A DNA stretch of 64,000 nt, taken from positions 66,287,760 to 66,351,759 of the forward strand of contig CM057005.1 in assembly GCA_029891345.1 (NCBI GenBank). The letters run 5' to 3'. Made by a program: the position numbers and the translations under genes. The DNA is from Dryococelus australis. Lineage: Eukaryota; Arthropoda; Insecta; Phasmatodea; Phasmatidae. The notes under the pieces are model-generated. The model was given only the letters and a program-made list of their open reading frames with translations, made no database searches and was not told the origin of the DNA. Positions 12,095 through 23,553 of the stretch are shown here, piece after piece; the stretch's first letter is position 1, and each line of letters starts with the position of its first letter.

Positions 12095-12865
12095 GTTGGC
12101 GGTTTCTTTGCACCTTTTGAATAAAACCTTTGAGAATTTACCTCATGTATGACGTGCTTAGTTATTTCCTAAATATATCGTATATTACAAACGTTTATAG
12201 TTCTGTTAGCATTACATTACCTTATTTTAGTTAAATTGTTATGTCACTTTTATTTCATCTATAAATTATAAAATCTAGTTCTGTTACTAATACGAATAAA
12301 AAGAGGGGAAAAATAGGTGTGTTGGCAATGCCTAGTAACAAATAGTTCTTATGCGGAACATTATTACACAGAGTGCACGAATGCGGTGCGTTGTCTCTAT
12401 GACATTGATTTTCAAAGCGGGGAAACCTGACGACTGACAATATTACTAAGGGAGGCGCAAACTCGATATTTCCTGTGACTTACGTTGTGCAATTTCTTCT
12501 ATTCAACCAAGAGTTGGGAATCTTTCTTAAAAATATGCAAGTTCATCCGTTTTATTGATTGATTTGTTCACCACCATTTGTGTTCAGTAAGAATTATAAT
12601 TTAATGATTAAATAATACCTTTGAGACATTTATTCGTTTTTGTTTTATCCTTGTAATAATGTAGTTTTGTCACGGGGGAAGAGGGTGGGGGGCGTAATTT
12701 TTTTTTTTCCCAGAAGGGAGGCGTGATAAACTAAAGTTTAGGAACCCCTGATCTATGGTATAATTTTCTAGACTCGGTGAAGTTTCGCTTGTATAAACTG
12801 GAGGAATATCCTGGAAGCAGAACTCTTGCTGGGCTTCAAAAAAGTTAGAAGTAACCTTGAATGTA
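12095..12865 (-). mobile_element. F2 MITE interrupted by a hAT-like insertion
   Basis: The F2 sequence runs 12095-12402 and resumes at 12751-12865 (CTAGACTCGGTGAAG, GGAGGAATATCCTGGAAGC). It is split by the element at 12403-12750. Confidence 0.75.
12403..12750. mobile_element. hAT-like non-autonomous element nested in F2
   Basis: Bounded by CATTGATTTTCAAAG on the left and, inverted, CAGGGGTTCCTAAACTTTAG on the right. The flanking 8-mers CTCTATGA and ATCTATGG match at 6 of 8 positions, as expected for an aged hAT target-site duplication. There is no transposase. Confidence 0.65.
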
Positions 12866-13868
12866 ATATATGGCTTAAGGATACAAAGTAAAAAAAAATA
12901 TGTAGATACTGAGCAGGGCTTTCAAAAGTTTTCAATTAACCGTGAACAGACTATAGCAGTATATTTGTATGTAACCAAAACTTAGGCTTAAATGTAATGC
13001 TGTTAATATCGCTCTTCTTAGAAGCGCACATTTTAAAGTTACTGTAAACGTCTTGAAACAATTTCAAGAGTGGGAAGGACCCCCGTCGGAACCCGCGCGT
13101 CCAAGGTCAAGAAGCGAGGGAGCGATACGGGCGACACTAACACGCACGCCTAATGCCTCATCGCTCCTACGCGCAGGGCGCGCAGTGTTTCCGTCGTGGG
13201 GCTATACTGTGCAAATTAGTGCAAATTAGAACAGTGGGGTTTTATTACACGCGATGATAGACCACAGATTAAAATACGCCCGTATCTTTGTATATTTCTC
13301 CAGCCGCTTGAGGAAACTGCATAGGCAAGCTTTAGAAATGCGATATTTGACAATTTCCACGAATTTTTTTTCTCGAGGAATACACAAAAAAAATAGGGGC
13401 GTAGATTATTGTTTTTTTTTTAATCTTTTTTTATAACAAGTTTTATTCGCAGAATAATTATTTGCCGAGATACGCGTATTCGCGCAAACAACTATTTAAA
13501 AAAAAATGGCGGGGATCCATCCCACTCTTAACTGTGCTGATATATAAAAAATGCATGTCCGTTATTGAAACTTTGTTTGATCTGTAATTTCTGCATGGAC
13601 CTTCGCGCTTTAGCATCGAACGAAATGTTTTTTTTTTTTTTTTTGTAGAAGTAGCCGATCGTTCTTGTCATCTCGTCTTTCTTTGTGTGTCACACTATCC
13701 TGTGGCTCTCCCCATGTGTCGTCGCCCCCTTAGACATTCGCGTGTTCCGTGTCGAGGAATTTTCTCATTTCCTTAGGTATTTTCTTTGGACTCCTGCGCT
13801 CTTTGTTGCCGCGACTTTGCTGGTCGCACTCTGGCCGTGTCCGATAACGAAGGTGCTCGTCCATTACA
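12866..13868. other. Non-coding; contains conserved ~95-bp repeat
   Basis: 12900-12954 is an F1 right end. 13085-13190 is a GC-rich block repeated in inverse orientation at 50272-50370. A poly(T) run lies near 13626-13644. No gene is seen. Confidence 0.5.
13085..13190 (-). repeat. Dispersed GC-rich repeat, copy 1
   Basis: The reverse complement matches 50272-50370 almost throughout, for example GCGTGTTAGTGTCGCC and CTTCTTGACCTT. The family is not recognised. Confidence 0.65.
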
Positions 13869-14108
13869 GGCTCTTCACGGGAAAGTGAGCGCTTTCGAGG
13901 CCCTAGCTACTGTTTTCCTATCAGCCAATTTTTTATCCTCCGCCAATTTTTAAAATAAATATTGCCATATAAGTAGTGAACACAGTGTATATATTTCACC
14001 GGACTGGAAAGTCAAGGTCAAAGGTTACAAAAAAAAAAAAAGAGTATATATCAACAATTTTTCCAAATGAGAGGGCTTCAAAAAGTGCTCACTTTACCGT
14101 GAATAGAC
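13869..14108 (+). mobile_element. F3 MITE, full length
   Basis: Starts GGCTCTTCACGGGAAAGTGA and ends CACTTTACCGTGAATAGACT. The interior differs from F1 and F2 but matches 5811-6003 and, inverted, 24423-24653. Confidence 0.75.
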
Positions 14109-14214
14109 TATTCAAGAAATTCTGGGCATTGCTGTGTCTGGGACACTGTCGTGGGTCTTACGTAAATGTATTTGTGTTAGCAGGTAATATTGTCTTTTTG
14201 ATATGGGAATGAAA

Positions 14215-14569
14215 GGCTGTTCACGATAAAGTGAGCACTTTCGAAATTAACCTTAGAAAAAAGTCACTGCTCCTACCTGCATATATTTTAACGGGCGCAC
14301 TGAGTGACATGCTCCCAGTAAAGTTGGTAACGATTGAGAGAAAGTAGTTCCATATCTGAACGTCGAATAAAAAGTGTCGGGTACCCATTTGTGATAACTT
14401 AAATTATTTCTTCCTGTGTCTGTCTTTTTTAATGTGTCGAAGTGTCAAACTGAACAGATCTGTAAAAAAATTAACTTTTATAATAATTTCACAGTTTGAT
14501 TTGATCGACGCATGAATAAAGTGATGAGGCACATGGCAATGTTAGTTTTTTATTTTACCGTGAACAGCC
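14215..14569 (+). mobile_element. F1 MITE with internal deletion
   Basis: Both TIRs are present (GGCTGTTCACGATAAAGTGA; ATTTTACCGTGAACAGCC). The segment normally before the right TIR, from the ACATAAGGCGG motif onward, is missing. Confidence 0.8.
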
Positions 14570-14875
14570 TATTCTTGGCTTTTATGGGTTGAATCGATAG
14601 GTTTGGACGGGATTTTTTGTTTGGCGCGAAAATGAGCGTGCTAGCACATCGGAATCGTGAGATATACCTCCTGGAAATGTTCGCCCTGCCACCAGTCGCC
14701 ACGGGTCCCCACCAGTGCCTCATGCATGCATGTTCGGTGCAAGTCAACGCCACACTGGCATCGTATTCCTGTACCCGACCAAATGAAACCACATTTGTTT
14801 CAATCGTGTTATTTATTAGTCATGAAGTTATATTGACGGAATGGATCACCCTGCAAACGTTATAGTCTGCGGTAT
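14570..14875. other. Non-coding stretch, nothing recognised
   Basis: Open frames exist on both strands but show no domain or splice pattern. Confidence 0.4.
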
Positions 14876-15090
14876 TGTCTCTTCACGGTAAACTGAGCGG
14901 TTCTAAAAGCCCTGATTAAGATATACTTGTATGCACGTTGTGTATTCTTCCGCGTTATGTAATATTAAGGTTGCCATGGGCCTCGTCACTTTATTCGTGC
15001 ATCGTCAAGTGGAACCGTGAAATTATTAGAAAAAGTAAATATTTTGCAAATATGCTCATTTTTACACTTAGGTGCATTAAAAAAAAACAT
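14876..15090 (-). mobile_element. F1 MITE, truncated
   Basis: Left end CTTCACGGTAAACTGAGCG followed by F1 interior in reverse (GTATGCACGTTGTGTATTCT, CATGGGCCTCGTCACTTTAT). Stops after the TGCATTAAAA motif. Confidence 0.7.
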
Positions 15091-15971
15091 AACAAATGGT
15101 AAGGTGAACCGGCACAACGTGCGGATATGGGGCCAGGAGCAGCCACATGAAACAACCGAACAGGGGCGCGCTTCCCCCAAAGTGAATGAACGTGTTTTGC
15201 GCTGTATCCAAAGACACGACTTTCTGCCATTTCTTTTTTCACGAGCCCACATTTACTGGAATTCCTTATTCGGACATGCTTGCAGAGTGGTTGTTTCCTC
15301 AGTTAGAAGAGGCGGCGGGGAGACTTCATTTTCCAGCCGCTCGTGTTGGTCACGTTGAAAATTTATGAAGATGTGGTAAACCAACTTCACGGTTCCACGG
15401 TTCATTTGATTGGCCAACGAAGGTTGTAGGTTATTTGGTTTTGATATTATAATAGACCTTCAAAGTTGGGGTATTCTTTTATACTCATCCTGTATTTTGG
15501 ATGGAAGTACATCTTCAAGAGAGAAACATTTCGAAGAAATAATTTTTTTATGTTATAAGAATTTATACTGAGTTACTGTTTACATTTAAAATTCCTGAAT
15601 TTACCACCATATCTACGCCGCCTTGCATTTTATTTCAATGTGTGTATTCACGTCTACGGAATGTCGTCAGAAGGCGGTGGCCCATCCGTCAGCCCGTCGA
15701 AAATTAGTTTGAGTAATATTTGACGATTTGACGCATAGAAAAAAGTTGAGCTGCGATTGGTTGGAGAGCACGTGACCGCAGGACGGACGGGCGACTGAAC
15801 GGATGCGACGGATAGTTGTGAGTCCAGTTTTCCTTGCCCCCAGCAGCACGCAGCAGCTCATACAAACACCTCACCGTTTACAGTCTCTCGCACTATCAGT
15901 CAGACAGTGGGTACTCTCGCATGAAAGCAACCACCACGTCATTTTGTTTCTGCATTTTTACCTATTCTGTT
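15091..15971. other. Non-coding stretch, nothing recognised
   Basis: Several short open frames without recognisable domains. No repeat match was noticed. Confidence 0.4.
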
Positions 15972-16360
15972 CCTAGCCTAAACAAGAGGCATACCGCTTA
16001 TTCGTCTTCTGCACATGTACCCAACATTGTCCTACCCCAAACATACACAACTGTCAAAGTCACGTGGTCAACACTGATGAAAGTGTTTGTTTATATATTA
16101 GTTTTTTGTAATGACAAGCACTATTACATGAATAAAAATACTTTTACCAATTAGAATTAAATCAAACTGCATTACAAATTGGTTAGAGGAGGTATAAATA
16201 CATCTCAAAGCATTTGTTTACAAATCATTCTAACCTAAAATTCAAACCATTACATTTTTACTAGAAATGTTGGCAGAAAAGCCGTTCAGTGTTGGGACAC
16301 GGAGATTGGTTGTACGCAGGCAGCGAAATCGATCTACCTCGTCTTTAGTCTACGATTCTG
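15972..16360 (+). mobile_element. F5 TIR repeat, copy 1
   Basis: Shares ACAAATTGGTTAGAGGA and TTGGGACACGGAGATTGGTT with 36901-37267 and 39760-40128. The degraded right end reads TCTTTAGTCTACG. Confidence 0.65.
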
Positions 16361-16537
16361 TCGCTGTATTGTAAGATCCTGTTACATATCCTTCAAGAAT
16401 GACGGGAATCCATAGACTTCACCGTTCTATACGCATTACTCTATCACATATTTTTGTGATGCTATCACTGCAGTCTGCAGCTTAATAAACCCTGGTAAGT
16501 CCAGCGTCCGTAGTTTATACCTGGTTTAAAAATTCTA

Positions 16538-17045
16538 GTTAACTTCCTAAATTGTAATGGAGGTTTTTAACCGATGCATAGTTGGGACATAATACCTAGG
16601 GACCTGCAAAATTCGCGTTATTTTTTGATAACATACTACACTTAATTTTTCTACAACTACATGAGCTGAGTTCGTGATTTCATTGGCTACTGGCTACTAA
16701 AGGCTGTTCACGATAAAGTGAGCACTTTTGAAATGCACCTTAGGAAAAAGTCACTGCCCCTGAATGCATATTTTTAATGGGCGTACTGAGTGACATTTTC
16801 CCAGTAAAGTTGGTAACGATGGATGGAAAGTAGTTCCATATCTTAACGTCGAATAAAAAGCGTTAGGTAATCATTTGTGATAATTTAAATTATTTCTCTC
16901 GCTTACTGTTATTTTTTAATGCATCGAAGCGTGAACATGAGCAGATTGGTATTATACATACTTTCCTAAAAATTTCACAGTATCACTAGTCCGTAGAATG
17001 CACACACTGGTTAGGTAAATTTGCGAACAATTTCTTAGAGTTTAG
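16538..17045 (+). repeat. Dispersed repeat F7, copy 2, interrupted
   Basis: The left part (16540-16600) and right part (about 16995-17045) match 1490-1725. The middle is replaced by a GACCTGCAAAATTCGCG fragment and a truncated F1 copy. Confidence 0.5.
16702..16990 (+). mobile_element. F1 MITE, 3'-truncated
   Basis: Starts GGCTGTTCACGATAAAGTGA and runs into the TTTCACAG segment, then stops where F7 resumes. Confidence 0.75.
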
Positions 17046-17164
17046 TGCGGCAAACTAGGATTTTTTTTTTAAATATTGAGTGTCGATTTCACAGTCTTCT
17101 GCGTATTACCACCAGCTGACGTGACGTAGCATCGACATTCTGACGTCTGCAATAGGGTTTTACA

Positions 17165-17402
17165 ATTCTTACACTTATACGCATTAAAATAAACAGGAAA
17201 GCAAGAGAAATAATTCCGTTATTCAGAAATTTTTACCATATACTTTAAATCCATTGTTAAGGCATGAAACTAATCTCCCTCTGTCGTTGCCAACTTTACT
17301 GGGCACACGTCAGTATCAGTGTGCCCAGTAAAATGTATGCAGTTACATTTTTCAAAGAAGGTTGATTTCAGTAGTGCTCAATTGATCGTGAGTAGTTTAT
17401 GA
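17165..17402 (-). mobile_element. F1 MITE, truncated
   Basis: Reverse-orientation F1 interior (GTTGCCAACTTTACTGGGC) ending in a degenerate TIR (AGTGCTCAATTGATCGTGAG). Confidence 0.6.
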
Positions 17403-17887
17403 TATATTGTGTTAATTTCTAAGAACTAACTCAAATAGTTTTCTAGAGTAAAATACTACCAACGTTTGTTTCGATAGTACTACTGCCAGAATAGTAGTTA
17501 AAAGTTGGTACGTGGAGAATGGTTACTACGCAGTCGGCGTGCGCACTGTATCCATATATTCCCTCCACAGTTGCACTATAGGTTGTTCACGGCTATTTGA
17601 GGACTTTTGCTTAAGACTTACTTTCCTTCCTTCTCATCTTGTTTTCTTCTGCCATATGTGGACTTAACATTGCCGTGCACCCTCCCACTTCTTTCATTCG
17701 CCATCCAAGTGAAATCGTGCAATCTCATAGGAAATTAAATGAGTTGATATACACCAATGGTTTTTTTGTGTGTAAAACACAAACATTAACTTCAATGGTC
17801 ATAGATTTATACTTAGCACTCTTAATACGATGTGAAGTCTTATAACTTAACTGGGAGCTTGAGTGCCAGTGTGTACTATAACATATA

Positions 17888-18723
17888 CAGAATGTTCAGG
17901 AACAAATGAAAATAAACACCAGAGTGGGGTAGATAAGTACAAATGTAGCATACTTAATCAAGAAACCAATAGTCTAGCGCCCATAGTTAACCCGCTATGG
18001 CAGTGGTAACGTGCAGGGGCGAGTATGCAACCTTGTGTACGTGGCATTGTAACCAGCCTGTGCGCAGGTCTGCGTGCCTGATACCGTTCTGTCGCAGTCT
18101 CAGAGGTGCTACGTAGCTACACTTCCTGCAAGACGTATTACCGGAATACTTGGAGGAAGTTCCTTTAGATGATCGTGAGGCGATGTGGTGTGGTTTCAGC
18201 AGGACGGGGATCCACCTCATTTCGTCATCGCTGTTCGCCGGCACCTCGACATGCACTTTCCGAACCGGTGGACAGGTAGGGAAGAGACCTCATAGCATGG
18301 CCACCACGCTCACCTGACATCACACCATCTAACTTCTGGCTGTCGGGCCACATCAGATCGATGGTGTATGCCACACTATTTGACACGAGGGATGAACTCA
18401 TAACACCGGAAACCTTTGCACATGTGCGCCGCAACATGCTTCAGCGCTACACCGCCTGTGTGCCCTACGGTGGCGGGCACTTTGAACAGAGACATCGAAC
18501 ATACTCTGTCCCCATTCATTCAGACCAAATGCGTAAATAGTGTCATTTCAATGTTCTGCCTCTAGCCTAGTAATTGTGATTGCCTACCCGCCCCTCCACA
18601 TTGCCAATGCAATTTGCGGGTTAACTATGGACGTTAGACTATTTGTCCTTTGCTTAAATATGCTCCATTTGTACTTATCTACCCCACTCTGGTGTTTATT
18701 ATCTTTTGTTCGTGAACATTCGG
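17888..18723 (+). mobile_element. Mariner/Tc1-type relic with long TIRs
   Basis: Flanked by TA (17886-17887 and 18724-18725). The termini are inverted repeats of roughly 110 bp sharing AACACCAGAGTGGGGTAGAT and CATAGTTAACCCGC. The interior keeps the C-terminal part of a DDE transposase. Confidence 0.8.
18188..18540 (+). pseudogene. Transposase C-terminal remnant (Tc1/mariner superfamily)
   Basis: From 18191 the frame reads WFQQDGDPPHF, containing the second catalytic Asp at 18203, then FPNRW and a stop at about 18292. A neighbouring frame continues from 18298 with WPPRSPDITPSNFW, containing the third catalytic Asp at 18316, and runs 80 codons to a TAG at 18538. The frameshift and the missing N-terminal DNA-binding half make it inactive. 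The motif pair WFQQDG / WPPRSPD is typical of IS630-Tc1-mariner transposases. Asp-Asp spacing is about 36-37 residues, uncertain because of the shift. Confidence 0.75.
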
Positions 18724-18911
18724 TATGTTTTTACGGACAGTGACTTCTTTTCAGTGGTTGAATTCAAAAATGCTTACTTTACTGTGAATAAAGAGCCTCC
18801 AGCCACAATAAACACTGTGCTGTTGAGTACTGTGACAGTGTCTTCTGTTTTGGGTTTGACAGTATGTTGGTGTAGCAGGTGTAATGTCTGTGTGTATTTG
18901 TGTTGTTGCAG

Positions 18912-19091
18912 AGCGGGAGTGCGAGCCGCTGAGCAACCCGGAGCTGGGGGCGGTGACGTTGAGCGGCAGGTTGTTCGGAGACCGCGCCGCCTATACGTGC
19001 GAGCCAGGCTACCACGTGGTGGGGTTGCAAGAACGCAGCTGCCAGGCGGACGGCACCTGGTCGGGCAACATGCCTTCCTGCAAGCAGAACA
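18912..19091 (+). CDS. CCP/sushi exon A (LEV-9/Hasp-like)
   Basis: This 180-nt exon encodes one complete CCP module of 60 residues with the canonical four cysteines (ECEPL, YTCEPGY, RSCQ, PSCK), the G-Y pair after Cys2 and the conserved Trp in GTWSG. The acceptor is a GT-rich tract ending TTGTTGCAG. The donor is A|GTGAGT at 19092. Both borders are phase 1. The frame is also open into the flanking introns, but homology stops at the splice sites. It is visibly more GC-rich than the surroundings. The base before it must come from an upstream exon not seen in this window. Downstream it joins exon B to form an Ile codon. The nearest repeats are the F1 fragment ending about 115 bp upstream and a 22-bp minisatellite about 90 bp downstream. 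Confidence 0.88.
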
Positions 19092-19179
19092 GTGAGTACA
19101 AGTCCTCAGGCTTCAGCGGCAACTCTCACCAGGAGATCCGCTTCTGGCTTCCCACCTGCATCAGTGTCGGTGCCACTCC

Positions 19180-19392
19180 CGACGTTTAGGAACACACTTC
19201 AATTGTTTCGGCATACACTTCAGTTGTTTCGGCGCGCGTTACACTTGTTTCGGCGCACGCTGCACTTGTTTCGGAACACGTTGCACTTGTTTCGGAACAC
19301 TAAGCGCTTTTTCCGGACATGTAGTACTTGATTTGGTGCACGTTGCACTTGTTTCGGTGTACGTTGTACTTGTTTCGGCTCACATTGCAGGT
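19180..19392. repeat. Minisatellite, ~22-bp unit
   Basis: About nine diverged copies of CACGTTGCACTTGTTTCGGA, beginning about 90 bp after the exon A donor. The open frames it creates are artefacts of the repeat. Confidence 0.8.
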
Positions 19393-20110
19393 TGAAATTG
19401 TAATGTGTGTGCTGAAACGTTGGGAGTGACATTCATATTGACGCAGCTGGAACCCAGAAAATGAGATCCTGCAGATAAGTGAATCCAACTTCTCCAGACA
19501 GACTGTCGCAATCTAGCTACGCACGTTTCTCCTCTTTGTTCCGTCATACTCGTCATGTGCAATTCTTGGATTTCTCGATAGTTACAGCCTTTAAGTGAAT
19601 TAATCACGCACAGAAAATGTGTACTTGTGTTCGTTCGGTGGCGGACTGCGAACATCTTGGCTCACTTCAAAAGATATAATTTCCAAGGACCCAATTATAA
19701 GAGTATGCCTAGCTGTCGGTCTCTCTACCTGTTTTCCCTCTATTTACTCCGGCAGGAGTAACTATGACACACTCGCTCCTTAGTGGTTCTACTAGGATAG
19801 GGGAAAAAAGGGGGGGGGGGGGCAGACAGCCGGTCAAGAATGAAACCCACCTTCCAGCTGTCGACTCGCTGCCCAGGGGATTGCTTGTTGCATCATCCTT
19901 CTGAAAGAACTGCTGGCCGAGGACATGTTGGTGCTATTGTCATTCCTAGTGTTAAAGACCAAGCGGAATTCATAGTTGCGAGAAGGTTTAGTTATACCCA
20001 AGCCAAAAGCCTATACTAACCCAAGGGGAGCACAATGTCTCATTGTATCGTAACTGGGTGATCCCCATGCCTGGTTCTGCCGAAAGAGACATCAGGCTGT
20101 GTTTGAATCG
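19393..20110. other. Non-coding stretch, nothing recognised
   Basis: Contains a run of at least 12 G at about 19810-19822. No gene or shared repeat is seen. Confidence 0.4.
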
Positions 20111-20797
20111 CGCACTGTTAAAAAAAGTTCCCATCATTTTACGGAAAAGTGCTGGTTAAAATTTATTCCGAAGTGTCCATAAACTCTCCGTAAAATTGCG
20201 GTCACATTGATTTTCAAAAACGGACTTTCCGTAAAATTCACGGAACCTCTCCGTTAATTCCATAGTTATTAGTTTTCTGCACTTACAGTTTAAATAATTT
20301 TTAATATCTATTTGATTTTAATTTAGAATACGTGGGTGTTCTACTGTGTATAAAAGATATTAAAAAAAGTCCATTGTTATATACTTAGCAATATTTGAAC
20401 CCGAGTCAAAAAGTTGCTTGCCTACAATGCTCACGTGCGAATCTAGCATAACTTTTGAATTTCTATATTAGTCATATACGCAACTTTTTTAGTTTCTGTT
20501 AAAGTTAATGTATTTTAAGTGTTGCTAAATGTTACATACGCCTGTTGCTACTTTTTAATAGTTGATAATCTTAACTGCTGCAGAAACGATAATTTTCTGG
20601 TTACAGTGACCAAGAAAGTTTCGTGTAGACGCGGCATTGTTCGTGCCCGAAACCCGAAGTTATAGGAAATACGGAGATTTTCCGTACTCTGTATTTACGC
20701 ACTTCACTCCGTTTCCCGTCATTGCGGATTGTGTTTCCGTATATTTACTGTGCATTTTCGTAAAAAATTTCCGTATATGGAAAATTTTAACAGTGCG
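20111..20797. mobile_element. TIR element with CGCACTGTTAAAA ends
   Basis: The perfect 13-bp inverted termini are CGCACTGTTAAAA and TTTTAACAGTGCG. Subterminal blocks rich in TTTTACGGAAA / TTCCGTAAAA occur at both ends. The interior does not encode a transposase. Confidence 0.65.
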
Positions 20798-22572
20798 TAC
20801 AATCATGATGGCGTTGGCCTGGTGGCGGACTGCTAGACTCCTTGACAGTCAATCCTTTGAGGTCTCAAGCAAGAATTTCACTGTGAAGAAATTCAACTGT
20901 TGTCGTAATGGACGAGGAGAACCTGCGGGGTGTTGTTTGGCTGGTATGTTTCAACACTAGAACTTGGGCTTCGGCGAGCATAGTCTGCAATGGCGAGTAT
21001 GGACACCTCACTAGTGTCATGAAGGATAAGGAGAAACACGGGCTGACCTAGAACCTGCTTCAGGTTCCCTTTACATTTAACTGGCGATGTCGAGGGTGCA
21101 AGGAAGAAAATACGTATCTCCTAGTGGCCCTTGTTTTTGCCTATCCGTCCAGGTCAGATGGGTTGAATTCGTGCTGGCTGTGGTTTTTATAAATCGCATC
21201 GGGCACAAAACTGGCATATCGCTCTGGCATAATATAATTAATGGATTAACTACCAAACATACTTGGCAAGGAGGTAGTAGAGGAGGGATTAATAGCACGA
21301 AGCAGCCGGATAGATAACAAAGGGCATTACAATATCCTACAGAACAATAATATATCACGTTAAATTATAACGCTAACCCATTGATGGCGAAAACTGAGGA
21401 CTGGGACCAGCCTCTATATTATATTCTATTCTCTTCGCTTTGTTTCTCCCTCTCGTCTCTCCCTTTCACTCCGGTACACACGATGTTCCTTTCTCATTGG
21501 AGAACTGGTCAACTATTAATGCAGTAAGGCGAATAGTGCCTTCACAGTTGTCGCTTATATCAAATATATCTGCGACGACAGTAAGATACAAGCCACATTA
21601 CTTTCTATTAATATTACAACAATCCTAATGAGCAAAAGTCTTGAAACATCTAATTAGAACTCGTACAAAGTATGGCGGATACATTCGAATAAAATGTATA
21701 TTTTTCCATTACGAATAGATATAATTTTGTCAGTTCAAAATTTTAAGAGCGGCGATGAACCATTCTAAGGGTGTGGAAAAGGAAATTAAAATAATTCTAT
21801 AGTCCGTTAGCTCTTTTACTCACTGTTTCAGTACAGGCATAATATCTTCAGTAGTTAAGTATAAATATGTTACAATTAACGTTATATAAAATTTTATGTT
21901 CACTTTTATGTTACGTTTTTATAGAAGAGCAAAATGAACACCTAAAATAATACGTAAGGACATTTTATATATATTTTTTGCTTCTTAAACGCTTAAATAT
22001 AATAAATAATCTTACACGACAGGTGACACGAAGCCTTAAGGCACCCCCTTTACTGTTAGTGTGTACAAAGTAGGTTACTGTAGATTTATTTTATGAGGAC
22101 AATTAATCAATTCAGAATAAAGTACTATAGCAAAACTCCACCTCTGTGATTCTTCGAAATATAAGCAGCGTACATATAACCAGGCGATATTCTCTGTTTG
22201 TGGCATACCTTAAAATATGTTAAGACATAACATTACCGTCACCCTTGTTCAGTTACAGGTAAACGTATTTATTCATTTAATTTTACATCCCAGAAATAAC
22301 AAAATTGTTTTTTTCTTTTGACTTGCCATGATGCATAACTATGCGATTAAAACATTTGTATACACGAAAACTGTATTAAGTTACAAGTAATGTCTAAAAG
22401 TTGAATGGTATTGTATACAAATATAAAATAATGTATTTATTGGTGAAGAGCACTCTTAAGACGGAAATAAATATTCAAAACATCATCCGTATTTCCGGAT
22501 GACGTTAGTTAGCGATGTAAATTCAAACGGGACACGCTGAGAATAACGCTGCACGTAAGTCGCAAAAGAGAC
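20798..22572. other. AT-rich intronic stretch, nothing recognised
   Basis: No exon, transposon terminus or tandem array was recognised. Confidence 0.4.
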
Positions 22573-22770
22573 CATCGTATCTCGACGAGGACGAAGTGAG
22601 GGTGGAGATTGAGCAATGACGGAATGCAAAGCCGAAAGTAAACAGGAGTATCTAGAGGAAATGAGGTGGCCAGAGGCAACACCCGCCACGTTTCCCACAA
22701 GTGTAAACTCGCTGGGAATTAAACCCGGATCGCTGATTTGCGAGGTCAGTTCGCTAGCCACCAGAATACT
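22573..22770 (-). mobile_element. tRNA-derived SINE, family A (diverged)
   Basis: Reverse orientation. It aligns by landmarks to 9577-9775, including a B box complement GGGAATTAAACCC and the head complement GTTCGCTAGCCACC. Confidence 0.6.
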
Positions 22771-23308
22771 ACGATTCCAGGAGAGTTGTGAACACGCCCT
22801 AGAGACTCGGTGTATTCAAATGTACACGTAATTAATCAATTATCTTAGTTGTGTACAGCTTTTGAATACTGCTATGTTTGCTAACTCATTTCTTAAAGTT
22901 GTCTAAAAGGTAACATTTTTGGCGTCAAATTGGCAAAAGAAATTGTTTCCCGCACTCCAAGAAAAATTTTATGAAAACTTACAGGGAAGTAGTAAACAGC
23001 TGCTGTTTTTTATAGTACATAAACGAAAATTAACAAAATTTGTCCAATTTGTTTTGTTCTTTCAAACGTGTCAAAATGGACTAACTTGGATTTTCACAGT
23101 GCACCGGCGACCTTTCAAGTGAGTGGAATTGGCAACACTGAGACTGATCTACCATTAATGTACGGTTTCGGCTCCATCTCTGAAAGTCCATGCAGGAGCA
23201 ATTGACTAAATTTCAGTACTACTGCCAGTATTTTTCTTGCAGTAAAAATAATAATTGTGTCGTGGCGTGCTCGACGTAAACGATCATCACTTATAGTCCA
23301 TTCATTCA

Positions 23309-23546
23309 ACCGAGCTGGGTGGCGCAGCGGTAACTCAACTGGACTCGCATTCGGCAGGACACGGGTTCGATTACCGGCCCGGGTCTCCTGATTTCTGTTT
23401 TCCACGGTTTCCCGAAATCACTGCAGGCGAATGCTGGAATGGGTCCTTAAAAATGCCGATGCCTTACCCATTCCTTCTCCAGTCCTCCTCCCCTGAGCCA
23501 CTTGCTCCGTCTCTAATGACCTTACTGTAGACGAGACGTTATACCT
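23309..23546 (+). mobile_element. tRNA-derived SINE, family B
   Basis: Head with A box GGTGGCGCAGCGGTAA and B box GGGTTCGATTACC. Tail motif CTTGCTCCGTCTCTAATGAC as in 6102-6331. It abuts an F1 MITE. Confidence 0.8.
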
Positions 23547-23553
23547 ACCTAAA

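Larger units (their letters stand above)
17581..18797 (-). mobile_element. F1 MITE carrying a nested mariner-like element
   Basis: The left TIR at 17581 (GGTTGTTCACGGC) and a right TIR at about 18762-18797 (TGCTTACTTTACTGTGAATA) enclose diverged F1 interior split by the element at 17888-18723. The whole nest ends about 115 bp before exon A. Confidence 0.6.

Noticed and set aside
15834-16154. 106-codon open frame on plus
   Set aside because: Overlaps the start of the F5 repeat; no recognisable domain.
1-18911. Upstream exons (signal peptide, WAP domain) of the CCP gene
   Set aside because: Scanned for cysteine-rich, GC-rich, splice-bounded blocks and found none; they are probably outside the window.
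19092-19432. Repeated NVFRNKC-like protein on minus
   Set aside because: Produced by the 22-bp minisatellite; not a coding repeat.
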